Source: Eucalyptus grandis
Lineage: Eukaryota; Streptophyta; Magnoliopsida; Myrtales; Myrtaceae
Assembly: GCF_016545825.1 (NCBI RefSeq)
Contig: NC_052620.1
Coordinates: 11,160,001-11,224,000, forward strand
Reading direction: 5' to 3'
DNA length: 64,000 bases
The position numbers and the translations under genes were made by a program. How positions within the stretch are numbered: position 1 is the stretch's first letter; each line of letters begins with the position of its first letter. Shown in pieces: positions 11,437-22,369 of the stretch. The notes beneath the pieces are model-generated. The model was not told where the DNA came from, searched no databases, and worked only from the letters and a program-made list of their open reading frames with translations.

Positions 11437-11847
11437 TGAAGGCTTTATTTGATTTGGGCTTAAGGCCCATCCGCCAAAGTTGGGCCAGAAAGCCCGGCCC
11501 ACGGGAATAGGGCCCGTGGAAAGAAGGGGGTATAAAAGGGAGAGAGAGAGAGAGAAGACGTTGGTTGAAAACTGAATTCACGTCTTCTCTCTCCCGCGCG
11601 TATTCTCAAGAACAGTAACGCATACGGCTTGTTCTTCCTCCCTTCAAGGCTTCATTGGATCGAATTGCTCAGTTTCTCTTCCTCCATCAACGTCGGTGTT
11701 TAATCTGTGGCTAAAAGGTACGCTCGAATCCGTGGTGTGCTTTACGATCGGTGATACGTGTCGTTTTCTTGGGCTTCGCTTCCGCACTGATTTAGGGGTT
11801 CGATTTAGTGTCGAATCCGGGTTTTCGGAGATCAGTCATTCCCAACA
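11437..11847 (+). repeat. 3' LTR of the Copia element
   Basis: It begins TGAAGGCTTTATTT, ends TTCCCAACA and is followed by the target duplication GAAAC at 11848-11852. Confidence 0.95.
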
Positions 11848-12064
11848 GAAACCAATAATCTTCTCCAAGGGTGACGATTGACAGAAAATGGGATGCATCT
11901 ACGAATTTTATCTAACATCCTCAAACTATTAGCTCGGGTCGTAGACTCATACTATAACTAATCATCTAGCCATTATTTGTGAAAAAGTTTTGGGTACTCT
12001 TGAAGAATGACGTTTTCATAATCGCTTTGACACTATTGCATATCACTGCTAATGGTGGCCATAC

Positions 12065-13324
12065 CTGCAAATGCCACATCTATTGCAGTGATTCTGCTTC
12101 TTGGATGTCTGTAGAAAAAATAAAGATGTTAGGTCCATGTGATCATATCGTCTTCAACTGCAGGATACAACACCTAACACTTTTGAGAATATTTAAAATG
12201 CAATTAACGAACTTTTTCCTCACATGTTTGCACGCCATGCAGCATTATATGCTCAGGGTTTTGAAATATTTGCTAGGGGGATAGGGCGGACAGAGACTAC
12301 TTCTGACAGAGAGAGACTCGACCAATGCCACTGTACAAGACACATGAAAGAAATTGAGCAGCGAGATGAGAAAAATTTGACGCACATCATCATCCAAAAA
12401 CTTACGAGTCCAACAAAAGTACTTCCCCATGCAAACACCACCTGTGAACATGTAAACCAAAGGTTGAGAATCAACATCTGCACTGTAGTTTATTTTTGGC
12501 CAGTCTTTTAAAACAACTTCACATTTTTTGCCCTCCTTCGAAAAGCTCTTTAGTGCAATCAAAGTAGGTAATGAAGGATAGAATGTTTAAAATTACCTCT
12601 TGAGCACTATCACAGATTAAACTTACAACCTGAAACAAAACATGTAGGTATGTGGGAACATCAAGTAATTAGTCGGTCCATAAACATGCTAGAAATTCGA
12701 TAGCATCCATCCGCTGAACTTGATGCCAAGGTGAGTCAATGCCCTGCTTTTGTTTACATTGATATGTTATTCTGGCCATAAGAGAGCGGTATGTCTTCTT
12801 ATGAAAAGCATGTCCACAGGTGGAAGATTGAAGAATCGAATATTTGACATATTCACCAAACTGTGGACTACTCATCCTAACTCAAATGACATGGCAACTT
12901 CTGCACATATCCGTCATGCAGTAATGGCAAACTGCACATGCCAAAATATTAGAGCACACACTACAAAGTTAGCAACAGCTCAGAACGCAATCTCATCTTA
13001 AGATAACTGATGTCACAAGCGCCCAAAATTAAGAGGCAGCTGAAGCGGTGCCTTTATTTTGGTTGACAATCATCCTCTAACGTATGGCAAGTAAAAACTT
13101 AATTGCAGTCTATCAACTGAGCTTTCACGAAAGTATCTTGTAGATATCTAGTGCGTTCTTCATGTCATGAAAAAAGGAAGTTCTCAAGCACACTTAAGTC
13201 TATGAGGGGCACAAGGAATCACCTTTGCATCATCATGACAATGAAGGCAACAAAAAATGTTGTTGCAACCGGGGGCTCTAATGCAGCACCTTCGACGGAG
13301 CAGCAGCAAAAACTTTGATATTAA
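12065..13324 (-). pseudogene. CHY/RING zinc-finger E3 ligase pseudogene, 5' exons
   Basis: These exons encode the N-terminal CHY and CTCHY zinc fingers of a MIEL1/RZPF34-type ubiquitin ligase. On the minus strand, 13324-13223 (acceptor TTTCAG, donor AAAG|GTGA) reads RRRCCIRAPGCNNIFCCLHCHDDAK, whose family counterpart is [24 protein letters not shown]. The segment from 12743 to about 12690 resembles the xPRHEVKR piece. The exon 12441-12386 reads GVCMGKYFC and DDD before a GT donor. The exon 12108-12065 reads TSKKQNHCNRCGICR between ACAG and GTATGG. Splice phases agree from exon to exon. Several Zn-ligand Cys are changed (for example APGC for APCC, and WTRK where the family has EKCK), and no start exon is identifiable. 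The remaining exons are at 3580-4039, beyond the Copia insertion. Confidence 0.85.
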
Positions 13325-13952
13325 CTGAAAGTTGAGAAGGACAAAGCTTGAACTACTATTGCTCAAGAATGAGTCGAGACATTTTTTTGTACGGGAAGTA
13401 CTGCTCTCTAACAAATCAGTAGCAATAGCATCTTCACGGTCAGAACAGAGCATGGTCGGAAACACGATTGGACAGCGCTGGAATTGTAACAACGGGAGGG
13501 AACCGAGTGGTGGCCGATGAGGAGGAACCGCGACGTTGGTTATGAGCAGGAAGTGTTGGTGATCGCCTGATCCGAAATGGAGCGGCCGTGGAACCGAGAG
13601 AACGTTTCTCTGTTTTCAGTTCCCCTTCTTGCCCGTGCGCGTGCCTTCTTTCGGAGGGAGAGAGAGAGATAAAAGTAAGGAAGGAAAGAGGCCGGGCCTC
13701 CTCTCCGCATGGGCCATGGACCCAGGATGGGCTCCATTTTTCAGCTCCTTTCTGTTGCTGAGCCTTATTGGATGGGCTATTGGACAAATCTTAAGAGACC
13801 TGGGCTTAAGTCCGATATTGCCGGCAAAAATTTGGGTGTCGACGTCCACATTGCCATGTCTCTTGATTGGATAAATACTCTCATCCTGCTTTCCAGTGAC
13901 CATAATTGGTTCTGTCAAAGTATGGAAGTCTGGTGGTGGATTAAGCCTCATA
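13325..13952. other. Upstream region of the CHY/RING pseudogene
   Basis: Pyrimidine-rich intron-like sequence lies just upstream of the first recognisable exon (minus strand). Beyond it are overlapping short frames on both strands with no recognisable motif. Confidence 0.35.
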
Positions 13953-14007
13953 AACAACTGGACTAAGGTTTTTTTTTTTTTCGGTAAAGAACAACTGGAC
14001 TAAGGTT
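13953..14007 (-). mobile_element. Very short LINE-type insertion with 18-bp target duplication
   Basis: AACAACTGGACTAAGGTT occurs at 13953-13970 and again at 13990-14007. Between the copies are 19 bases, a T run then CGGTAAAG. On the minus strand this is CTTTACCG plus a poly(A) run. A target duplication plus an A-tail is the mark of target-primed reverse transcription, here with almost no copied body. Confidence 0.8.
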
Positions 14008-15339
14008 GGTAGCCATAGAATAGGATCTTTTTAATCAAAAGTAAACAATACTTCAAAGTACAAGCAATGCAATCTTTAATGCCAATTATTGAGATCAACA
14101 ATGCAACCTGACGGAGGGATGAATGGGAGGATTTACAAAAGTTAAAATAAGAAAAAATGTAATAACTCAAGTTAAGAAACACAAATTAAATTAAAAGGGG
14201 AAAATGATGTCCTTAACTCATAAAAGACAAAGATGAATCAAAATCTAAGGTGATTTTGTAAAAAAATATTTTTATTGATCAATTTGATTTTACATTAATT
14301 AACCAGTTAACAAAATAAAATGAGTGTCAAATTTTTGTTATTTGATTTTTTTGTTGTTTGGGGCATTTATCCTTTCTACTTAATTGCGTTTCTTTTTCTT
14401 CAAATACCTACTAGTTCCATTAACATGTCCATCAATTTTCTACCAAATTTTATTATCAATAGTCATTTTTATGGTACTGATAATTTAGTTAATTTTTTTT
14501 CTTCATTTTCTGTATTTTTACTATTTTTTTTTTTTTTTACAGAAATCAACGGTCAAAGGCAGACTTCTTTCAAGAAAAATGAGATGAAGAACAAGTTTAC
14601 CCCTTTAACGTCATCTACATTGCACATGTGAATGGAGAATATAGTCAAATGTTAACAGCTATAACCAAATAAAAGTTCAAGAAGTAATGTATAATAGTCG
14701 AAAGTTCCTGTCAAACATGTATTATCCTAAAGTTTGGAGCAATTTTGTGTGCTTTTTCCATAAATTTATTATGCAATGCCGAATTTCTAATATATTCACG
14801 AGGAGATTAGTGTGTATTTAGGTATGCTGGATGTGGAAATATGAGAAGCCAAACTTATATTGTACATGACTTCATAATTAGTTTATCACAATGATATTTG
14901 TGAAAGTCACTACGATAAGGTCCCTTGTTTAGTGGCAATTTCTCATCCCGTAACTTGAACTTGCGAGTCTTCTTTTCTTTTTCCTTTTTTTTTTCTTCTT
15001 TTTTTTTTTGGGCGAGCACAAAAAATCTGCCATCAAAATGACAAGAGATTGTATTGAACACGAAATAATGCACGTAATCCTTCCGCTCGTAATCTGATTG
15101 TCAAATCCAGTTTCGGTGGATATTATTATATTACGTGGAGACCGAAATTTTAATTTATAATATCTCTGTAAATTCTCCCACCGTCCTAGTCTCCTTCCGA
15201 GAAAATTAATCCCCTTTTCTTTTTTCTTTTTGGCTTGATCGCTCTTGGCCGACTTCACACGTGCCACTCTTGACGGGCCCAGCCAAAATAATAATTTTTA
15301 CACGTGTCAAAGTATATTTTAAAATAACTTTAAAATAAT
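14008..15339. other. AT-rich intergenic DNA
   Basis: Short spurious frames and pyrimidine tracts (14521-14540, 14977-15010) are all I see. No gene is supported. Confidence 0.5.
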
Positions 15340-15660
15340 AATTTTTAAGGCTGCATTCCGCAGAATAAAATTCATAATAAGATAAAATTTATTATATCTT
15401 ATGTTTTGTGTTTGATCAAGACATGATAAAATCGGATATAAGAGAGATATAAGCCGGATAAAATTATCCCATGAGAAAGGTGGGACAAAGGTAAATAAGA
15501 TTTTGAATATCCATAATTGAAAAATTATTTTTCTCGAATAAGAAACTTCTTAAATAACAAAATCGAAATTATATCTCAATATAACTTATATTTGAATTCT
15601 AATATAAGAAATTTAAAGTAAAAAAAATAACAAATTAGTTTTTGTTGTAAAATATTACGT
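15340..15660 (-). repeat. Dispersed AT-rich repeat, copy 1 (inverted relative to copy 2)
   Basis: The reverse complement matches 38760-38871 joined to 42221-42301 and 42863-42925. Shared landmarks are TATATTAGAATTCAAATATA, TTATTCGAGAAAAATAA and TGGATATT. Copy 2 is interrupted by a solo LTR and another element. This undisturbed copy shows the empty-site arrangement. Confidence 0.7.
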
Positions 15661-15679
15661 TGTAAATATATAATAGAGA

Positions 15680-17120
15680 GAATAGAGAGAGATTAAGTAG
15701 AGAAAACAGACAAACACCAAAGATGGTAGAGAAAGCCAAACATCAAAGATCATAGAAAAAACTAGAGGAGAAATTTTATTTTCACTATTTTATTTTCATT
15801 TTCTTCACTCTATCACTATTATGACAAAAACTAAGCTCTTATTTATAAGAAAAATAAATATGCACTTATCATTAATGTCAATGTATTGAATAATACATAT
15901 ATTGGATAGAGAGATGTACTTAGAATGTAGGATATAAATGTACCATAATAGGTATATTAGATAAGATGAATATAATAAATATTCATTCATGTATTTTATA
16001 ACACTCTCCCTTAAATATTCATTGTATTCATTATATTATGAATATGCATTGAATGATACTACATCATTAAAAACTTTAAGTCGGAAAAACCCAGTGGGAC
16101 AAAAATCGGACAAAAGGGAAAAAGAGTACAAAGTACAAATTTTATGATTTCTCCCTTTTTATGGATGCATTAATTGTCTTGTTAAAAACTTTAAGCTGGA
16201 AAAACCTTGTGAGAAAAAAATGGATAGAAAGAAAAAAAAGTGCAATGCATGATTCATAATATCTCCTCCTCAATTGAGCCATATAGCTACCGCTAGGACT
16301 AGTCAATATTGCATCCTGTGAACACGCCTTATACCAATGTCATATACTAATTTCTCAAAAGTCGACGTTAGCAATGATTTGGTAAAAAGATCTGTAAGAT
16401 AATTTATTTTGAATCTATTTAACATCAATTTGTCGACTTTCTTGGAGTTCATGAGTATAGAAAAATTTTGGTGAGATATGCTTGGTCCTATCACCTTTGA
16501 TATATCCCCTATAACTTGTGTAACACAAGCAGCATTATCTTCATAAATTGTAATGGAAGAATTTGTAACAAGTATTAAACAACAAGAATTGTGAATATGC
16601 GTTATAATGAATCTTAACCAAACACACTTTTTTCCAGCTTCATATAAAATAATAATCTTAGAGTGGTTAGAAGATGTAGCTACTGGCGATTATTTCATAA
16701 AAAGTCAAAAAATAACGTGTCGTTATAACAAAATAAATAATCGATTTGAGAGCGAGCGTTATGTGGACCGGATCTATATTCAACATTAACATATCTAACT
16801 AAACTAGAGGTAGTGGAATCCTTGGAATAATATAATTCCAAATTTATGATTCCTCGCAGATAATGAAAAATATGTTTAACTCCATTTTAGTGTCTTCAAG
16901 TTGGCTCAAAACTAAAACGTGCCAATAAATTTACCGCAAAAGCGATATTTGATCTCGTGCATTGTGCCAAGTACATCAAAGCCCCAATTGCATTGAGATA
17001 TGATACTTCAGGACCAAATATCTCTTCATCAGATTCTCTAGGATGAAACACTTTTGGCTCAATCCTACCCCTTTGTCCCCCTTGGAGAGGCCCCACCAAT
17101 TGGCTGTCATCCTCAGCCAA
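15680..17120 (-). mobile_element. Decayed Copia relic, 3' part
   Basis: On the minus strand the RT/RNase H junction is readable at 17063-16900 (YLNAIGALMYLAQCTRSNIAFAVNLLARFS). RNase H follows in pieces, down to SPKFFYTHELQESRQID-like codons near 16440-16480. A purine tract (ATTGAGGAGGAGA) lies at 16274-16262. A second purine-rich stretch, AAGGGAGAG, abuts TGTTATAAAATAC at 16003, a likely start of the 3' LTR. The LTR end is not clear. The 5' two-thirds of the element is absent. Confidence 0.75.
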
Positions 17121-17124
17121 TTTT

Positions 17125-18026
17125 GTGCATATTTAACCCCCTAAAACAAGTCCCAAATGGTTGAGGGGCATGGGGGCTACAAATTTGAAGACATTTCCCT
17201 CAATTTAGATTCAATTCCTTCTTGAATCGGTGCAATTCGGCCTCTATAAATTTCACTATCTTATCTTTGATCAAATTGGCATTTTTCCTCGCCAATAGAA
17301 CCTACTTGGATCCCAATTTGGCGATAAAAAATATTCTTCTGAATTTTTCGGACAAAAACAACCCTATATCAACTTTTTCGCCAAAATCTTGGTTCTGCAG
17401 AAAAATATTCAGAGGGTGAGTTAACGTTCCTTAAATGACTTGTGACATGACAGAACTTTCAATTTTGAAATCAGATTCAAATTCGCGGTTAATTTTAATC
17501 TGGCTCAATTTTAGCGTGACTTAGACTATCGGGTAGCTTTCAAGAATTTTTAGTGCAATTGACCTATGATCGATTTTCTTCAAGCCACGATGAACCTCTT
17601 CGACATATTGACAACTCTCGGTAGTCGTGGAAATCTTGAGTTTTCAAATACGGACATAGGGTACCAAAACAACAGAAAATCAGTCTACTGTCGATTGATG
17701 AGAATTTGTAATTTAGTGGAATCACTCATGTTTAGCCACGTATTTCAGTCAAACCGGCCTATCTCTAATCTCTAATTGATTTTTAACTTTGCCGTAATGA
17801 CCTCTGTAGATGAGCATGGTTGGGTAGTCGATTCCTGGTCGAATTCCTAAGTCTATTGCATTAAAACCCCTTATTGACTTCCCCAGATAATCTAATTATC
17901 TCGTGAGTAATTAGCTAAGTCTAATTATCTCGTAAGTGATTAGCTCTGAGAATAGCATTATAGGCGCGTTGATGAAAAGTCCAATTTATTCAATTGAAAA
18001 TAGAGCTGAAATTCTAGGATGTCACA
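17125..18026 (+). repeat. 3' end fragment of a long LTR
   Basis: It is homologous, with scattered changes, to the last 0.9 kb of the solo LTR ending at 42215. It ends with the same TAGGATGTCACA. Shared landmarks include CTATCGGGTAG, GATCGATTTTCTTC and TAATTATCTCG. The 5' part is missing where it abuts the Copia relic. Confidence 0.8.
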
Positions 18027-18339
18027 CATAGATGGACCTCAAACAAGAAAATCCTGAGAGAGGGAGGGAGAGAAAGAAGGGGTGGAGGGTTAGGAAGGGG
18101 TGGGGGGGGAAGAGAATCTATCCCCGATCAAAGAGAGGATGATGGTTTTATTAGCTGATCTCCTCTGCCCTTGCTAGTGGATCTTTATCTTTCCTTACTA
18201 AGAAAGTTATGTGATGGGAAAAGGCAAAGCTGCAGTGCAGAGTGTGACTCAGGCCCTCTTTTTGTTAGTGAAGATAATAGGATTGATGTAATCAAAGGAG
18301 CTTTTTGGTTGGACTTTAGTAATTGAGACCTAGATGAGG
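18027..18339. other. Spacer with purine-rich tract
   Basis: A GAGGGAGGGAG-type tract occurs near 18055-18110. The rest shows no gene. Confidence 0.5.
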
Positions 18340-19125
18340 AAAATCAAATTTGACATAGTGTTCGTCGCTGTGTGTTGGGGGGGGTGAGGAGGTAAGGAGG
18401 TAGGGGAGGGGGGGAGGGAGCTGAGACCTAGATGAGGAAAAGCAAGTTTGACACAGTGCTCGTTGCTGTGTATTGGGGGGGGGGAGCGAGGAGAGAGAGA
18501 GAGAGGGAGGGAGGGAGGGGGTAAGGGATAATAAACATTTCTTTTGTCAATATTTAGTTCGATAAATATTGTCCAAAAATGACATGAAACCAGTAGGTGG
18601 CTAGACGTGAGAGGGTTGTAAACAAATTTGACACAGTGCTGTGTGTTGGGGGGGGAGGAGAGAGAGAGAGAGATAGATGGAGGGAGGGAGGGGCTGATAA
18701 ACATTTCTTTTGTCAATTTTTAGTTCGACAAATATTGTCCAAAAAAAGACATGAAACTAGTTTTTGGAGGGAGGAAGGGAGGGAGGGAGGGGTAAGGGAT
18801 GATAAACATTTCTTTTGTTAATGTCTAGTTCAGCAAACATTGTCCAAAAATGACATGAAACCAGTTGTTGGAGGGAGGAAGGGAGGGAGCGAGGGGTAAG
18901 GGATGATAAACATTTCTTTTGTCAATTTCTACTTCGACAAATGTTGTCCAAAAATCACATGAAACTGGCTGTTGGCAAGGGGGGAGGGCGAGGGAGGGAG
19001 GAAAATCGGTCTATTGTCAATTGTCCAAAACCACATGAAACTGGCTATTGGCGAGGGAAGGCGGGGGGGGGGATTGCCAATTTCTACTTCGACAAACATT
19101 GTCCAAAAATCACATGAAATTGGCT
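18340..19125 (+). repeat. G-rich minisatellite, about six diverged units
   Basis: Units share ATAAACATTTCTTTTGTCAAT followed by TGTCCAAAAA and ACATGAAAC. They are separated by runs of GGGAGGGAGGGAGGGG. Copies of the TGTCC segment occur near 18571, 18738, 18842, 18946, 19022 and 19100. Unit length varies from about 75 to 165 bp because the G-rich part expands and contracts. Confidence 0.85.
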
Positions 19126-20255
19126 ATTGGCAAAGAAACTGATAATATGGGCGAGAATGGATAAAAGAAAGGTGAGGTCCATTTAACTAATAATAATAAT
19201 AGGGGTGTCTGAAATAGTTATTGGAATTAGTTGACTATTAATTTGCATTATGCGGTTCTATTCAATCCAGTATCCGTTAGGTCAATTGTTAATCTCCTGA
19301 ATCGCAAGTGAATCTGTCACTTGTGGATCTATGATTCTATATATATATATCAATTCAAGTGATTCATTTTTTTTTTTTTTTTTTTTGGTGTAGGCTTACC
19401 TATAATCTAATGAAAATCTCGTCGTGTTTTAATCTGCAGGCTATATTTTGATAGTAACAAAATAATTGAATATATGCTTCTTTACAATAAAAGACTAAAT
19501 AAAATGACAGAAATTTGTAATTTACATTTGAGTCTTATGCATAGGATCATAACACGTACTTGAATTTCAGTTTTCTTTGTCATGGATCATAAATCTTACT
19601 CATTTCATATTTTATAACATTGTTCACAAAATTAAAAAATGCCTAACACATAATCCTACTTTTAAGAACTGTACCAAATCTTATGATTAGATTCGATTCA
19701 ATTCTCGATCCTAGATTCATAAATTTAAGATTTTGATTAACAATACATATCTTGATTTGGCAATTATGTTGAACGTACTTTTGTTAATACCAAACAAAAT
19801 GTGTTTTTGCATCCAAAGAAAGCTGTGCCAAAGCTGAACCATTGCTTAATTAGGAAAGTATAGGAGAATGACTTAAAACGATGTTTATTTGATAAATGCA
19901 TAAACTAGAGACAGTGGCTCTTTTACTCATCTCTATTACATGATATTGAGTGACTTTCCTTAATGGACATATTGTCCATCTTTAAATAATATTAATTTGC
20001 GGTTGGAGGTCGTGTTCTATTTTGGCGTTGGATTAGGTGCAGATCTATGCATATATAAATGGTCACCAGACTTTAATAATTAGTAAGGTTCCAAGTGATC
20101 AAAACATGGGTGAGTATCAGAGTGGCTCTGCCTCGAGAGTATTCTCAATCATTGAAACACTAGGAACATTTTATTTGAGCGTGCTAGTGAAAGCAACAAT
20201 AGGACATAAAAGCTTCTATCCTTTCTCTTTGTACGGGGACTGACTGACATTTCTA
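19126..20255. other. AT-rich intergenic DNA
   Basis: It contains a short AT microsatellite (19338-19350) and a T tract (19368-19386). No gene is recognised. Confidence 0.5.
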
Positions 20256-20450
20256 ATGGAATATACAACAACAACGACGACAAACCAAGCCTTATCCCAC
20301 TGAGTGGGGTCAGCTATATAAATCCTTTCCTCACCATGTGTTAAAGCTTCTGTAAGTGTTAAATGCTGTATATCTTTTCTATCATGTCATGCTCCTCCTA
20401 GTTAGTGTCTCTTGATCACACTCCTCATTGAAGCATCCACAGTTATTCGG
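20256..20450 (-). mobile_element. SINE-like sequence (Au-type 3' end)
   Basis: The plus strand reads AACAACAACGACGACAA then CCAAGCCTTATCCCACT and GTGGGGTCAGCTATAT. On the minus strand this looks like the 3' region of Au-type plant SINEs, which end in TTG repeats. I see no clear target duplication, and the upstream boundary is an estimate. Confidence 0.45.
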
Positions 20451-20583
20451 TTAACTTGAGCAAATATTATTTCTAACGGGTATACTGGAAATAATAAATA
20501 ATTCGGGCTGTTAGGCAGTGTAATTATATATGTGCATCTATTATGCATTTATAAGTTTAAATAGATATTAAAAAAAAAGCTAA

Positions 20584-20675
20584 TACATATATATATATAT
20601 ATATGTATATGTACACACACACACACACATACACATACATACATACATACATACATACATACATACATACATACA

Positions 20676-20706
<31 letters not shown>
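20584..20706 (+). repeat. Compound microsatellite (TA)n (AC)n (ACAT)n
   Basis: TA repeats run to about 20610, AC repeats to 20630, then ACAT/ATAC tetranucleotides to about 20705. The minus-strand reading frame through it is an artefact. Confidence 0.95.
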
Positions 20707-20708
<2 letters not shown>

Positions 20709-20897
20709 GACTTGTGCATTTGCTGTGACTCTTACTCAGAATCGTTGATGATACACATATTCCAAAAATGATGTTGAGTATATATGATATTATCAACCTT
20801 AGTGGTTGTCAAATCCATATTAAAGTTAATTCTTTGATGCTTTGACTTGATTGACTTAGTTCTTTCTTTTTGCTCCTTATGTTTCTAACAAAATCAG

Positions 20898-21230
20898 ATT
20901 TTGCAACAAATGAGAAGTGATGCGGCCCTATTAACAGTGGACGGTGGTGGTTCACCCATTCGCAATCCTTCCACTGCTGCTGAAGATGCGAGATTAGCAT
21001 CTCTTATTTCTCTTGATGGCATATTGAAGCAAGTCAAGGTTTAAAGACTGTTCTTTGTACTTATTTCCCGTAGTGCTGTTGAGGTTTGTTGACCTTGAAA
21101 AAAATCCTCAATCCTGCAGATTCCTTTTTCGGGTTACGGTGATATTCATATGCATCTATGCCATATTGCAAAGAACCATGCAGGATCTCATAGAAACCGA
21201 CAATCATTGTCAGTTATCAGTAAGTAAAAT
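20898..21230 (+). pseudogene. KIN-14 kinesin (KCA/KAC type) fragment, upstream part
   Basis: A 141-base exon (20898-21038) sits between an AATCAG acceptor and an AAG|GTTTAA donor. It reads ILQQMRSDAALLTVDGGGSP and ends AEDARLASLISLDGILKQVK, fully open for 47 codons. It matches, from my memory of the family, the C-terminal half of plant KCA/KAC kinesins, KIN-14 proteins tied to actin-based chloroplast movement and cell division. A decayed stretch near 21185-21230 could be the next exon. A short piece at 21590-21610 (SIPEDDK, after CTGCAG) stops exactly at the Gypsy insertion and resumes at 27504. The motor domain is not in the window, so this is a fragment or relic. Confidence 0.65.
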
Positions 21231-21610
21231 GTTGGATGATTAGGGAAATGTCCTATAGATCTGCATAACAATAACAGTAAAGTCTTTGGGCAAAGAATCG
21301 GACCACGAGCTTTTTGATGGCAGAACTTTCTGATGGTCCAAGTGTTTGGTTGAGATGGTCTATCAAAGGTAATTGGAGACTTTCGTGCTTCCTAAGACCT
21401 TGCTTTTGAACTTATAGTCACCCTCGCTCTAGACTTCTATCATATAGAGTAATCCGCCAATTGTTCCTGAAAGAAGTATTCAAAAAGACAAAAACAAGTA
21501 GCGAGAATTTGATTAGGATTTGCACCTCCTCATTGATACAACATAATAGTTTTTTGCTGGGTCATTCCTTCTTTGATTTGCTGCTGCAGTCAATTCCCGA
21601 AGACGATAAG

Positions 21611-22369
21611 TGATGCAAGCCTAGGGGAGGCTTTCTCAAACAGTAGGATCGGGAGAGTGACTTGCACACGGAAACAGGACAAACAGGAATTTCAGCACTG
21701 CACGAGCTCAGGAGAATGGTCGTATCTTTGTCGATACAAATCGGATTGACCTGATTCCAAAGCCAAATGAACAAAGACTTCTGGATCTACAATTTCTCTG
21801 TTCTGGGTTTTCTGAAATAATCACTGTAGGATAGTCGAAACTGGGTTGGAAGTAACGAACAGAACAGGAAAAGACAGAGACTCCGTTGGTTGCTCTTCTA
21901 GGCCTCCAAGGAAGTTGAGGGGCACCGATTCTTCTAGATCGATGACTGCAACTCTTCAAGGATGCAGATTTCGAAAGCTCCGACTCTTCAAGGACGGAGT
22001 GAAAACTCTTCTAGGTTTTCAAGGGTTGAACTCTTCAAGGTTCATGATACTTGCTTCAAGCAAAGCTTTTCATTAATCAAAAGTTGTCTCCTTTCTCTAC
22101 AAGAGATTGGATGGCTTATATCATCAAGAAAATAAAAACAGAGCGTTGAAACTAGGAGAAATAAAGACAAAGCGTTGAAACTAGGAGAAATAAAAACGGA
22201 GCATTGAAAATAGGAGAAATAGTAAAGAGCATGGAAACTATAAACTAGTAAAAGCGTTATGCGAGCTTCCAAGGTGTTTTATGTCGATATAGCTTCTCGG
22301 TTTCGTCGAGCTTGAATGCGGCCCGACCTTCTTGGTCGGGAAAGCTGGTCTTCAATGCGGGCTGCATCA
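21611..22369 (-). repeat. 3' LTR of the Gypsy element
   Basis: On the plus strand it begins TGATGCAAGCC and ends GGGCTGCATCA. Bases from about 21980 to the end look identical to the other LTR, while 21611-21975 carries all the visible differences. Confidence 0.95.

Larger units (their letters stand above)
4168..11847 (+). mobile_element. Copia LTR retrotransposon, structurally complete, coding-defective
   Basis: The element is bounded by LTRs of 408 and 411 bp that begin TG and end CA. It is flanked by a perfect 5-bp target duplication, GAAAC, at 4163-4167 and 11848-11852. A tRNA-Met-type primer site follows the 5' LTR and a purine tract precedes the 3' LTR. The internal order gag, protease, integrase, reverse transcriptase, RNase H is the Copia order. 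The LTRs differ by roughly a dozen substitutions and small indels, so the insertion is not very recent. All coding parts carry stops or frameshifts, so the element cannot move on its own. It lies in opposite orientation inside an intron of the CHY/RING pseudogene. The internal region is long because of a GC-rich leader (about 4745-5310) and a 1.1-kb 3' untranslated region. Confidence 0.95.

Noticed and set aside
18330..18821. Ser/Pro- or Gly/Arg-rich frames across the minisatellite
   Set aside because: They arise from GGGAGG repeats and have no independent support.
20557..20796. Frame with repeated Met-Tyr-Val-Cys
   Set aside because: It is a direct translation of the ACAT microsatellite.
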